Source of the DNA: Regnicoccus_A sp014224355
GTDB taxonomy: Bacteria; Cyanobacteriota; Cyanobacteriia; PCC-6307; Cyanobiaceae
Reading direction: 5' to 3'
Assembly (NCBI RefSeq): GCF_050920705.1
Contig: NZ_CP154799.1
Coordinates: 806,001 to 870,000 of the forward strand
DNA length: 64,000 nt
Each line of letters starts with the position of its first letter. Position 1 is the stretch's first letter. Under the pieces are notes generated by a model. That model did not search any database. It was not told where the DNA came from and worked only from the letters and a program-made list of their open reading frames with translations. This document shows, in pieces, positions 33,752 to 41,203 of the stretch. Made by a program: the position numbers and the translations under genes.

Positions 33752-33958
33752 ATGCAGGAAATCCTTTTCGTGGTCGAGGAAGCGGAGGACGGCTCCTACC
33801 GGGCCAGTGCCGCCGGCGCCGCCATCCATGCGGAAGCCGACACGCTGGAGGACCTCCACCGGGAGATTCGCGACGCCGTCGTCTGCCATTTCGATCCCGG
33901 CGAGGCGCCGCCCCTGATCCGCCTCCATCACGTCAGACAGGAACTGCTGGCCCTGTGA
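33752..33958 (+). CDS. hicB: HicB-type antitoxin (short)
   Basis: 68 residues from ATG 33752: 'LFVVEEAEDGSYRASAAGAAIHAEADTLEDLHREIRDAVVCHF' matches the RNase-H-like fold of HicB partial domains, without the C-terminal DNA-binding part of long HicB. The stop overlaps the toxin's GTG by 4 bp. Order is antitoxin first. Confidence 0.8.
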   Translation: MQEILFVVEEAEDGSYRASAAGAAIHAEADTLEDLHREIRDAVVCHFDPGEAPPLIRLHHVRQELLAL

Positions 33959-34200
33959 GGATTCCGCGGGACGTCAACGGCCAGCTCCTGGCCGAGCGTC
34001 TGCGGCGCCATGGCTACGTGCTGACGCGGCAGACAGGCAGTCACATGCGGCTGAGCCGAAGCTCTGATGGCCAGCATCAGCACCTCACGATTCCTGCCCA
34101 CAAGCCTCTCAGGGTCGGCACCTTGCGGCAGATCCTCAAGGACGTGGCCAGCCAGCTGGGCTGCTCGATCGAAGAGCTGATTGGCAGCCTTGACCTGTGA
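33955..34200 (+). CDS. hicA: HicA-type mRNA interferase toxin
   Basis: 81 residues from GTG 33955. 'LLAERLRRHGYVLTRQTGSHMRLS' holds the catalytic His of the dsRNA-binding-like HicA fold, followed by 'TIPAHKPLRVGTLRQILKDV'. Length is normal. The 3' end of a second HicA gene survives as a relic at 37142-37180. Confidence 0.85.
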   Translation: MRIPRDVNGQLLAERLRRHGYVLTRQTGSHMRLSRSSDGQHQHLTIPAHKPLRVGTLRQILKDVASQLGCSIEELIGSLDL

Positions 34201-34299
34201 AGACTGGGCCATGGGGCCGCTCCCTCGGACCGCAGGCTTCAGAGCCGCTGACGCCTGGTCACCACATCAGAGTGTGCCTGCCCATCGGCTTGGGGCACT

Positions 34300-34430
34300 G
34301 ATGCCGTTGCCGGTGAGCACCTTGCCCACCATGCGCTCCCCAGGATCCGGCGGGCCACGTCCTGCGTTCGGCGATGGTCTCGCGCAGGCGCTGGTACGTG
34401 GCGGAGGGGGCGGGGACATGGCTTGATGCT
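34300..34430 (-). pseudogene. HNH-HIT relic, copy 4 (short 5' part)
   Basis: The segment carries the MVGKVLTGNG codons, the same deletion junction at CCAGGATCC, the DVARRILG codons, then a jump to the RLRE/AERM codons and the start codon region near 34420. The conserved leader (GGGTGACGGGGGTGGCACTG around 34437) continues to the next TA operon at 34494. Confidence 0.6.
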
Positions 34431-34493
34431 GGCGGGGGGTGACGGGGGTGGCACTGGTGGAGGAGAAGCCCCGGCGATCACCCTGGCCCACGA

Positions 34494-34823
34494 ATGCTCC
34501 CCCATGCAGACCACGCACTCGATGACGACGCCAAGATCTGCGACTACCTGCTTTCTGACACGCATCCCGTCGGTCGCTTCAAGGCCAGGGTATTTCGTTC
34601 CCTCGGCTACACCGCTGAATCCTGGATACGACTTCGTGATGATCTGCTCCACCATGGGCAGTCTGGGTCGGTTAAGCAGATCGAGATGAGCGCCTATGGG
34701 ATGAAAGTTGTCATCAGTGCTACTTTGAAAGGCCCCAACGGAGCATCCAGACCATTCAGAACGGTCTGGCTGATCCCCGATCATTCCAGTCAGCCAAGGC
34801 TCGTCACCGCATTTCCGGAGTAA
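34494..34823 (+). CDS. DUF6883-like protein, putative toxin
   Basis: 109 residues: 'DDAKICDYLLSDTHPVGRFKARVFRSLGY', 'YGMKVVISATLKGPNGASRPFRTVWLIPD' and 'PRLVTAFP' are typical of DUF6883, a domain at the C-terminus of polymorphic toxins and also free-standing next to DUF4926 proteins. Such pairs act as toxin/immunity or TA modules; activity is unknown. The next gene starts 3 bp after its stop. Confidence 0.65.
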   Translation: MLPHADHALDDDAKICDYLLSDTHPVGRFKARVFRSLGYTAESWIRLRDDLLHHGQSGSVKQIEMSAYGMKVVISATLKGPNGASRPFRTVWLIPDHSSQPRLVTAFPE

Positions 34824-34826
34824 GTC

Positions 34827-35060
34827 ATGTTCGTCTTGCACCAGACAGTTGCTCTCACCCACGACATACCTGATGCTGGTCTGCAGTTGGGGGATCTCGG
34901 TGCTGTCGTCGCTATTCACGATCCTGAAAATGTCGAGGTTGAGTTTGTCGCCGCATCGGGACGCACCCAATCGCTGTTGACGCTTTCAATCAGCAGCCTC
35001 CGAGCGATTGGTGATCAGGATCTGATCGCCGTCTGCTCACTGGCCACTGCCAGGCATTGA
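34827..35060 (+). CDS. DUF4926 protein, putative antitoxin/immunity partner
   Basis: 77 residues with the DUF4926 pattern 'LHQTVALTHDIPDAGLQLGDLGAVVAIHDPENVEVEF' followed by 'TLSISSLRAI'. This small SH3-like domain is regularly encoded beside DUF6883. Spacing of 3 bp indicates an operon. Confidence 0.7.
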   Translation: MFVLHQTVALTHDIPDAGLQLGDLGAVVAIHDPENVEVEFVAASGRTQSLLTLSISSLRAIGDQDLIAVCSLATARH

Positions 35061-35105
35061 GTTTCGGATGTGCTCAGCGATCCCAACCCTCCGCCCGGTG
35101 ATGAG

Positions 35106-35345
35106 CTCCAACGCGCAGAACACACAGTCCGCCTCGCTTGGCATCGCTTGCCGGCATTGCAGCGGAAGCAGAGGGCCTGCAGGTTGCTGATGGCGTTGGA
35201 GCTGCCCTGATTTTTGGGGATGATGTGGTCCACCTCCAGGGCCCGCTGGTGCTCATGCGCCCCGCAGCACTCGCAGCGGCCTCTGGCGCGAGTGAGCCCC
35301 GGTAGTTGATCGAGCCGCTGATCGCCGTGCGGTGGCGGGGGCATG
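35106..35345 (-). pseudogene. HNH-HIT relic, copy 5 (HNH core only)
   Basis: It holds 'RGRCECCGAHEHQRALEVDH' and 'ISNLQALCFRCNAGK' in one frame, with the 5' half deleted so the PISGSI codons join directly to the start region near 35345. Leader sequence follows to 35390, then the MNT/HEPN operon at 35415. Confidence 0.65.
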
Positions 35346-35414
35346 GAGGCATCCTGGCGGGGTGTGATGGGAGTGGCATTGGTACGTTGCCCACAGGGCC
35401 AGCACAATGGACCC

Positions 35415-35732
35415 ATGATCCGGACAGCACCGTTATCCCCTCTCACGGCCGAAGAGGTGCTCAACGGCCTCCGTCAGCGCCAGCCGGACTGGCATCGCCG
35501 TTTCCATGTGGTGGAGCTTGGCCTGTTCGGCTCCGTTGCCCGCGGCGATGCCCGCCCAGACAGCGATCTCGATGTCTGGGTCCAGCTTGACCCGCTCACG
35601 CCCTACGCCCTGGTGCACTTGAAACAGGAGCTGGAAGAGCTGATGCAGTGCCCCGTCGATCTGGTGCGCCTGCGGGATCGCATGGCCCCAACCCTCCGAA
35701 AGGGAATTGAGCAGGAGGGGCTCACGGCGTGA
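35415..35732 (+). CDS. mntA: MNT-type antitoxin nucleotidyltransferase
   Basis: 105 residues from ATG 35415. 'VVELGLFGSVARGDARPDSDLDVWVQL' carries GS-x10-D-x-D. 'LVHLKQELEELMQCPVDLVRLRDRMAPTLRKGI' is the usual C-terminus of MNT antitoxins such as MntA, which polyAMPylates the HEPN toxin HepT next to the Arg-x4-6-His site. Its stop overlaps the HEPN GTG by 4 bp. Confidence 0.85.
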   Translation: MIRTAPLSPLTAEEVLNGLRQRQPDWHRRFHVVELGLFGSVARGDARPDSDLDVWVQLDPLTPYALVHLKQELEELMQCPVDLVRLRDRMAPTLRKGIEQEGLTA

Positions 35733-36088
35733 CTGAGGACCAGAGGGATGTCCTGCTGAGCCTCCTGAGCGCACTCAAGCGTGCCCAGCGCAAATCCCAG
35801 TCTCTGATTGCCAGTCCTGAGTTATTGGATCAGGAGGAAGGTGAAGATGCTCTGGATGTGATCTGTATGTAGTTCCTCGCAGCCGGTGAATCTCTGAAGC
35901 GTTTGGAGCGTCTGTATCCTGGCCTCTTGCAGAATCGTTATCCCCATATCGACTGGAAAGGAGCAATGGGGTTTCGCGGTGTCATCGCTCATCAGTATTT
36001 TGATCTTGATGTTGAACAAGTGCTTGTCATTTGTGAGCAGTCCCTGCCCGGCCTGATCCTTGCGGTTCAAGACCTGTTGGAGAACTGA
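35729..36088 (+). pseudogene. hepT: HEPN toxin (HepT/DUF86) with an in-frame TAG
   Basis: From GTG 35729 the protein reads 'LLSLLSALKRAQRKSQSLIA...DALDVICM', then TAG at 35870-35872. It then continues in the same frame as 'FLAAGESLKRLERLYPGLLQ' and 'IDWKGAMGFRGVIAHQYFDL' to 36088. The family has Gln at the stop position (CAG to TAG). The catalytic RNase motif R-x4-H (RGVIAH) lies after the stop, so the truncated product is inactive unless the codon is read through. Confidence 0.75.
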
Positions 36089-36251
36089 TGAAGCGGCGCC
36101 ACGTCGCTCATTCGCCATGGCATCCATCTCTCCAGTCCCTTTGCTCCCCTCTGACCGTTCCTACAGTGAGTCCCTCGCTGGGTGAGGTGGCGGTGGCGCC
36201 CATGGCTGACATGCTTCACCGACCCCAGATGGGGCGCTGCCGGTGGACCCT

Positions 36252-36418
36252 GCCCTCTGCGTCGCTCAGCTCCTTGCCGCCCACCAGCGCGACGGTGCCC
36301 TTCTCGCAGCGGGTTATGTCGTTGCCGGTGAGCACCTGGCCCAGCAGGCGGATCCCAGGCCCTGCTCGGCGATGAACGCCCGCAGGCGAAGGAAGGCAGC
36401 AGAGGGGCTGGAGGCCAT
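36252..36418 (-). pseudogene. HNH-HIT relic, copy 6 (variant 5' end)
   Basis: It begins 'MASSPSAAFLRLRAFIAE', a different N-terminus shared only with copy 8, then jumps to 'GNDITRCEKGTVALVGGKELSDAEG'. It therefore derives from a second subtype of the family. MazEF starts 64 bp beyond its 5' end. Confidence 0.55.
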
Positions 36419-36481
36419 GGAGTGATGCTGGCGCTCCAGCCACCTGAGACGTCTATACTTCTGTCTATACGCCTGATTTCC

Positions 36482-36742
36482 ATGGCCGCCACCCCTTCGC
36501 GCCAGGCCCTGCGCCGCTGGGGCAACAGCCTTGGCATTCGCCTGCCTGCAGCCATTGCCCGGGAGGCTCAGCTGCAGGAGGGTCAGGCCGTGGAACTCTC
36601 CGTTGTGGAGGGAGGCGTGATGATCAGGTCGGTGCAGCGACGCCTGTCTCTGGCAGAACGGCTGGCGGCCTACGAGCCCATGGCTGGCGGACCCATCGAG
36701 GCTCTGGCGTTCAGGCCGCTCGGTGCTGAGGTCATCGAGTGA
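36482..36742 (+). CDS. mazE: MazE-like (AbrB-fold) antitoxin
   Basis: 86 residues from ATG 36482: 'RRWGNSLGIRLPAAIAREAQLQEGQAVELSVVEGGVMIRS' is the swapped-hairpin AbrB/MazE DNA-binding domain, followed by an acidic toxin-binding tail. It overlaps the MazF GTG start by 4 bp. A sequence with two tandem TCTATAC-type hexamers lies just upstream (36454-36472) and could be its promoter or operator. Confidence 0.87.
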   Translation: MAATPSRQALRRWGNSLGIRLPAAIAREAQLQEGQAVELSVVEGGVMIRSVQRRLSLAERLAAYEPMAGGPIEALAFRPLGAEVIE

Positions 36743-37122
36743 GTCCCCGCCGAGGGATCCAGGGCTGGGTGCCCGATCGCGGCGACGTGATCTGGATCGA
36801 CCACAACCCCCAGGCTGGTCGCGAGATGAAGGATCACCATCCCTTTGCCGTCTTGTCCACAGCTTCCTTCCACAGCACCGTGGGCCTGGTGGTGGGCTGC
36901 GCCATGAAGTCAGCGCCCTACAAGTGTGGTTCCACCCTTGCTGTGGACCTGGGCCCCATCCCCGATCGGCCGGACAGCCACAGCTATGTGCTGTGCCAGC
37001 AACTCAAATCCTTCGACTGGCGCGCCAGGGGCGCTCGCCCGCATCCGATCGGGCGACTGCAGGACTCCCAGCTGGAAGAGGTGTTGGCGATTGTGGGGCA
37101 GATCCTTGGGTTTGTCGTTTGA
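36739..37122 (+). CDS. mazF: MazF mRNA interferase
   Basis: 127 residues from GTG 36739. 'PDRGDVIWIDHNPQAGREMKDHHPFAVLS' is the conserved MazF opening. 'VVGCAMKSAP' and 'GSTLAVDLG...SYVLCQQLKSFDWRARGA' follow, and the C-terminus 'LQDSQLEEVLAIVGQILG' is typical. Normal length, no damage. Confidence 0.88.
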   Translation: MSPRRGIQGWVPDRGDVIWIDHNPQAGREMKDHHPFAVLSTASFHSTVGLVVGCAMKSAPYKCGSTLAVDLGPIPDRPDSHSYVLCQQLKSFDWRARGARPHPIGRLQDSQLEEVLAIVGQILGFVV

Positions 37123-37141
37123 GCCATCGGACGCCAGGTGA

Positions 37142-37180
37142 CGCTCGATCGAAGACCTGACCGGCAGCTTTGATTTTTGA
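37142..37180 (+). pseudogene. 3' tail of a second hicA
   Basis: The codons for SIEDLTGSFDF and a stop match the end of the intact HicA at 33955-34200 (SIEELIGSLDL). Only this tail survives, between mazF and HNH-HIT relic copy 7. It shows that a further TA cassette once stood here and was removed. Confidence 0.5.
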
Positions 37181-37186
37181 GGGCGT

Positions 37187-37285
37187 GGCTGCGCCGGCCC
37201 AGCAACTCCACGAGCATCAGCGGTTGGTCGATGGGGCTCATGCACATCCGCTCGGCGATGTAGTCGCGGAGGGGGTGGTGAGTGG
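37187..37285 (-). pseudogene. HNH-HIT relic, copy 7 (5' fragment)
   Basis: Minus strand: the DYIAERMCMSPIDQPLMLVE and LLGRRS codons are preserved, with the start codon region altered. The leader (GACGGGGTTGGCACTGGTGG near 37297) follows, then the DUF433 gene at 37405. Confidence 0.55.
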
Positions 37286-37404
37286 CTGGTTTGTGACGGG
37301 GTTGGCACTGGTGGAAGAGCGACTCCGTCGCCATGGCATCCCCCCAGCCGTTTCAAGGCCGAGAGCGCTGGTGCCGCCTGGCGTGGGGATGGCCAGGGAG
37401 CACC

Positions 37405-37638
37405 ATGGGAGACCAGCTCAGCCGGATCACCCTCAATCCAGAGGTGTGTCACGGGAAACCAACGATCCGTGGGTTGCGTTATTCTGTGGAGATGCTGTTC
37501 GACCTGTTGGCCGCCGGCATGAGCGCGGCTGAGATCTTGGCCGATTATCCCGATCTCGAAGCCGCAGACATCACCGCGGCACTTCAGTACGCGGCACAAC
37601 TGGCCTGTGTTCAGAGGGTTGAACTACTGCCTGCATGA
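37405..37638 (+). CDS. DUF433 antitoxin (short form)
   Basis: 77 residues from ATG 37405: 'RITLNPEVCHGKPTIRGLRYSVEMLFDLLAAGMSAAEILADYPDLEAADITAAL' is a complete DUF433 winged-helix domain. It overlaps the toxin start by 4 bp. It is unlike the long DUF433 gene at 29403, so the two pairs were acquired separately. Confidence 0.85.
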   Translation: MGDQLSRITLNPEVCHGKPTIRGLRYSVEMLFDLLAAGMSAAEILADYPDLEAADITAALQYAAQLACVQRVELLPA

Positions 37639-38129
37639 AGATCCTGCTGGAAGCCCAGCTGCCGCCAGCCCTCAAGGGCCAGCTGGAACCCATGGGCTGT
37701 GATGTTCTTCATACCCTTGATCTTCCCGAAGGTAATCGCAGCTCAGACAAAACAATCTCCTCCATCGCAGACCACGACGGACGCGTGGTGTTCAGCAAGG
37801 ATGCTGATTTCATCCAGAGTCATCTGCTGCGCGGAATTCCCGCCAGGTTGCTGATCTTGACCACTGGGAACATCAGTGCGCTTCCCAGGATCTGGCGGGC
37901 GATGACCTGGACCGGGGTGGGGCTGTTCATGCGCCTTCCGCTCGGCGATGAACGCCCGCAGGCGAAGGAAGGCGGCAGAGGGGCTGGAGGCCATGGAGTG
38001 ATGCTGGCGCCCCCGCTGGGAATCCTTCTGGCGTGGGCGCGTGGCGGCTGCAGCCAATCCGGCTCCGGGTGCTGGCGTTTTGCCCCAGCCCTCCACAAGG
38101 CTGATGACAAAAGGCACACACGAGCCTAA
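37635..38129 (+). pseudogene. DUF5615 toxin fused out of frame to HNH-HIT relic DNA
   Basis: Residues 1-83 are a good DUF5615 PIN-like toxin ('KILLEAQLPPALKGQLEPMG', 'DLPEGNRSSDKTISSIADHD', 'VVFSKDADFIQSHLL', 'LLILTTGNIS'). At about 37881 the sequence switches into relic copy 8, read antisense, so the last 80 residues are foreign and the usual C-terminal helix is missing. The active-site acidic residues remain, so a chimeric product could still be made; its activity is uncertain. Confidence 0.65.
37881..37994 (-). pseudogene. HNH-HIT relic, copy 8 (variant 5' end)
   Basis: It begins 'ASSPSAAFLRLRAFIAERKA' (same subtype as copy 6) and ends at the DxxARxIL codons beside the CCAGGATCT point, where it is joined to the DUF5615 toxin. 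The BrnT-like operon starts 145 bp beyond its 5' end. Confidence 0.55.
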
Positions 38130-38138
38130 GGTGTTTCG

Positions 38139-38420
38139 ATGAAGCCCTTTCGCTGGAGCTCAGGCAAGAACGAGGTCCTTCAGGTTCAGCGAGGCGTTCC
38201 CTTCGAGGCCGTGGTGGTCGCTATCGAATCCGGTGATCTGCTCGACATCGTTGAGCATCCGAACCAAGCCCGATACCCAGGCCAGCGCATTCTTGTCGTT
38301 CTGATCTCCGGCTATGCCCATCTGGTGCCGTTTGCCGAGGCCGACGATCACCTCTTTCTCGAAACCATCATTCCCAGCCGCAAAGCCACCATCGCCTACC
38401 GCCCAGGAGACCCACCATGA
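38139..38420 (+). CDS. BrnT-like small toxin
   Basis: 93 residues: 'FRWSSGKNEVLQVQRGVPFEAVVVAIESGDLLDIVEHPN', 'RILVVLISGYAHLVPFAE' and 'IIPSRKATIAYRP' match a BrnT-related branch of RelE-fold toxins in which the C-terminal IIPSRKAT motif is constant. RNase activity is presumed from the fold. Toxin precedes antitoxin, as usual in brnTA. It overlaps the antitoxin start by 4 bp. Confidence 0.7.
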   Translation: MKPFRWSSGKNEVLQVQRGVPFEAVVVAIESGDLLDIVEHPNQARYPGQRILVVLISGYAHLVPFAEADDHLFLETIIPSRKATIAYRPGDPP

Positions 38421-38701
38421 ACACCCTTGATCACGAAGAGCAGGAGATCCTGGAGGCCTTCGAAGCGGGCACGCTCCGTTCGGTGGCCACGGCCGCCGAG
38501 CGCTCCCGCCTGGAATCCTCCGCCAGGGTCACCCAAACCAAGGATCAGCGCATCAACATTCGCCTCACCAGCGAAGATCTGGGCGCCTTGCGCGCCCGAG
38601 CCCTGCAGGAGGGGATTCCCTACCAGACCCTGATCAGCAGTGTCCTTCATAAGTATGTGAGCGGCAGACTGCTGGATCGTCCCGGAAGCGGTGGAGCTTG
38701 A
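38417..38701 (+). CDS. RHH/CopG-type antitoxin of the BrnT-like toxin
   Basis: 94 residues: a helical N-terminus ('EEQEILEAFEAGTLRSV') that would bind the toxin, then 'QRINIRLTSEDLGALRARALQEGIPYQTLISSVLHKYVSGRL', a ribbon-helix-helix domain. Order and overlap with the toxin fit autoregulated brnTA-like operons. Confidence 0.75.
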   Translation: MNTLDHEEQEILEAFEAGTLRSVATAAERSRLESSARVTQTKDQRINIRLTSEDLGALRARALQEGIPYQTLISSVLHKYVSGRLLDRPGSGGA

Positions 38702-38704
38702 CGG

Positions 38705-39040
38705 TTGCGGGCGGCCTGAGGGGTAGGAGAGGTTTGATCTCGATGCCGGCCTCCTGCACGAGCAACAGCAAGCGGGAGATGTCGTGCGTCGAGGGTGGCG
38801 TGCTGCCGAGGTGGTGCAGCCAGGCCCACTGCTTCTCTTCGAGAAGGCTTCGCCTACGCAGAAGCCTTCGGCCACAAGGTCTTCTCCAGACACTGCAGCG
38901 CTTCAGGCCTGGCCATCGAGCAGAACGCCCTCGCGCATGGCCTCGACCATCAGGTCGACAGACAGATTCGGTTGGGCCACGTCACCCCACAGGTCAGCGG
39001 GCAATGCAAAGCGGTCGCGTTGTGCCAGCCAGGCCTGTCA
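38705..39040 (-). pseudogene. Relic of an MNT/HEPN pair
   Basis: On the minus strand 38903-39040 encodes 'LAQRDRFALPADLWGDVAQP' and 'LMVEAMREGVLLDGQA' with a stop, like the C-terminus of an MNT protein. Downstream, 38705-38830 encodes 'EKQWAWLHHLGSTPPSTHDI' and 'SRLLLLVQEAGIE', resembling part of a HEPN protein. Starts and large parts of both genes are missing. The match is by pattern and modest. Confidence 0.4.
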
Positions 39041-39053
39041 CCTTGCCGGCGGA

Positions 39054-39314
39054 TCAGAAAATTCCCAGGGTCTTTTTCTTGCAGTAGCCCGCCCCGATGT
39101 TCATCCATCCCGAATCACAGGGCTTTCCGTAGGTGGGCTTCACTTCGTAATAGATGGGCGAATTGCAATGCTGCTTCAGGTCATTCACATAACCAAGCGG
39201 ACACTGGTCATATCCCGGCAGTTTGGGAATCCGCTTCTGAGCCTGTGCTGGGCCAGGGCTCAGCACAGGCAGGGCAAGGAGTACGGCGGACAGAGCGAGG
39301 GGACGAGTGCGCAC
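39054..39314 (-). CDS. Small secreted cysteine-containing protein
   Basis: From GTG 39314: 'RTRPLALSAVLLALPVLSPGPAQAQ' is a clean Sec signal peptide with an AQA cleavage site, leaving a mature protein of about 60 residues with four Cys (DQCPLGYVND, QHCNSPIYY, KPCDSGWMN, GYCKKK). The spacing suggests two disulphides. No family is recognised. It marks the right edge of the TA-rich region. Confidence 0.6.
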   Translation of the reverse strand: MRTRPLALSAVLLALPVLSPGPAQAQKRIPKLPGYDQCPLGYVNDLKQHCNSPIYYEVKPTYGKPCDSGWMNIGAGYCKKKTLGIF

Positions 39315-39433
39315 CGGACGAGCAATCAAGGGATCAAACCTTAGGAGTATCTCGCCGGAAGCTCCGATCTCGTCAGTGACAAAGACTGCACAGGCGCCAG
39401 CCAGCAGCCCGAAGCGGCCGCGATGATGGGCCC

Positions 39434-40930
39434 ATGGATTCAGACATGAGCAGCCACGACCTGCCGCCGATCGCCGGCTTCGAAGCCGAGATCCTCGCCC
39501 TGGTTCAGCAGCCCGGCCCCGTGGCACTGCCGCACACCAATCTGAACCTGGAGCGGATTCGCTCAGGCTTTGCCTGCGCGCTCCACATGCACCAGCCCAC
39601 GATTCCAGCCGGGGTGAACGGTGCCCTCATCTCCCACCTGCAATACATGCTGGAGCACCCTGGCGAGGGCGACAACCACAATGCCGAACCCTTTGCCCGC
39701 TGCTACAGGCGCCTGGCTGACATCATTCCCCAGCTGATTCAGGAAGGCTGCAACCCTCGGATCATGCTCGATTATTCGGGAACTCTGCTCTGGGGAATCC
39801 AGCAGATGGGCCGCCACGACATCCTCGAGGCCCTCCAGGCACTTGCCTGCGATCCCAACCTCCAACCCCATGTGGAATGGCTCGGCACCTTCTGGAGCCA
39901 TGCCGTGGCGCCCTCCACGCCCATTCCCGACCTGAAGCTGCAGATCCTGGCCTGGCAGCACCAGTTCGCGGCCCTCTTCGGCCATGAGGCGCTGCAGCGG
40001 GTGAAGGGATTCTCCCCACCGGAGATGCACCTGCCCAACCACCCCGACACGCTTTATGCCTTCGTGAAGGCCCTCAGGGAGTGTGGCTACCGCTGGCTGC
40101 TGGTGCAGGAGCACAGCGTTGAAAATCTCGATGGTGCAGGCCTCAGCCAGGAGCAGAAAGTCGTCCCCAACCAGCTGGTGGCGCACAGCTCCCGCGGTGA
40201 TACGGCCACGATCACAGCGCTGATCAAAACCCAGGGCTCCGACACCAAGCTGGTGGGCCAGATGCAGCCCTGTCACGAAGCTCTTGGCCTCGCTCGGCAA
40301 CCGCTGGGTGCCGCCACGGTTCCATCGCTCGTCTCCCAGATTGCCGACGGTGAAAACGGCGGTGTGATGATGAATGAGTTCCCGTCGGCCTTCATCCAGG
40401 CTCATCACACCATCGCCGCCAAGGGGGATGATCCGGGAACGGTGGCGATCAACGGCACGGAATATCTTGAGTTGCTGGAAGATTCCGGTGTGGATTCAGG
40501 GGATTTCCCGAGGATTCAGGGGATCCACCAACACAAACTGTGGCAACGGCTCGGCAGCCTGCCCTCCCCGGAAGCCACCCCGGACGCCACGGCAGCGGCC
40601 ATCGCCGACCTCCAGGCCAGCGATCCCTCCTTCTCGATGGCCGGCGCCTCCTGGACCAACGACCTCAGCTGGGTGGAGGGCTACGCCAACGTGCTGGAGC
40701 CGATGAACGCCCTCAGCGCCCGTTTTCACCAGGTGTTCGATCCCCTGGTGGCCCAGGATCCCGGGGTGACCCTGACCCCTCACTATCAGCAGGCCCTGCT
40801 CCACCTGCTGCTGCTGGAAACCAGCTGTTTCCGCTACTGGGGCCAGGGCACCTGGACCGACTACGCCCGCGAGATCCACAGGCGTGGCGAAGCCGCGATC
40901 GCCAGCGCCCGGGTCAGCTGCAGCGCTTGA
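39434..40930 (+). CDS. Glycoside hydrolase family 57-like protein
   Basis: A 498-residue protein. 'GFACALHMHQPTIPAG' gives the HxHQP entry motif of the GH57/GH38-type (beta/alpha)7 barrel. 'RIMLDYSGTLLWGI' and 'WLGTFWSHAVAPSTPIPDLKLQILAW' follow, and 'FSPPEMHLPNHPDTLYAFVKALRECGYRWLLVQ' fits the region around the catalytic Glu. Members act on alpha-glucans (amylases, branching enzymes), so a role in glycogen handling is likely. Start is ATG 39434, with ATG 39446 as an alternative. A natural C-terminus without extra domains. Confidence 0.8.
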   Translation: MDSDMSSHDLPPIAGFEAEILALVQQPGPVALPHTNLNLERIRSGFACALHMHQPTIPAGVNGALISHLQYMLEHPGEGDNHNAEPFARCYRRLADIIPQLIQEGCNPRIMLDYSGTLLWGIQQMGRHDILEALQALACDPNLQPHVEWLGTFWSHAVAPSTPIPDLKLQILAWQHQFAALFGHEALQRVKGFSPPEMHLPNHPDTLYAFVKALRECGYRWLLVQEHSVENLDGAGLSQEQKVVPNQLVAHSSRGDTATITALIKTQGSDTKLVGQMQPCHEALGLARQPLGAATVPSLVSQIADGENGGVMMNEFPSAFIQAHHTIAAKGDDPGTVAINGTEYLELLEDSGVDSGDFPRIQGIHQHKLWQRLGSLPSPEATPDATAAAIADLQASDPSFSMAGASWTNDLSWVEGYANVLEPMNALSARFHQVFDPLVAQDPGVTLTPHYQQALLHLLLLETSCFRYWGQGTWTDYAREIHRRGEAAIASARVSCSA

Positions 40931-41020
40931 TGCCAGCGGAGGCGGGCCATCGCAAGGCCCCCTTGGTCCCCCGCGGCCATTTGCGCTGGAGCGATCCTCC
41001 TGGTTCTGCGGATGGTTGGT

Positions 41021-41203
41021 TCAGCCGCCTGGACGCTGATGCTCAGCTGGGTGATCCGGGATTGCCAGGGGTGGCTGAGGCGTGGCGTTGTCGAGCCTGT
41101 CCCTGCAGGTGGAGCAGAGCACCCGGCCCTTTTGTTGGACGTAGCTGCGGGCAGAGCGTTCGATCTGAACGCCGCAACTGGTGCAGGCAAACAGAGGAGG
41201 CAT
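41021..41203 (-). CDS. Small zinc-ribbon protein
   Basis: 60 residues from ATG 41203: 'FACTSCGVQIERSARSYVQQKGRVLCSTCRDRL' has two CxxC knuckles 22 residues apart, a classical zinc ribbon, then a Pro-rich tail. No partner gene is evident. Codon quality and the motif make it more likely than the overlapping plus-strand openings. Confidence 0.55.
   Translation of the reverse strand: MPPLFACTSCGVQIERSARSYVQQKGRVLCSTCRDRLDNATPQPPLAIPDHPAEHQRPGG

Noticed and set aside
27756..38130. Integron or CRISPR array as the explanation of the repeated TA region
   Set aside because: Repeats are long, coding-derived and of unequal length, not attC-like or short regular repeats. No integrase or cas gene is present.
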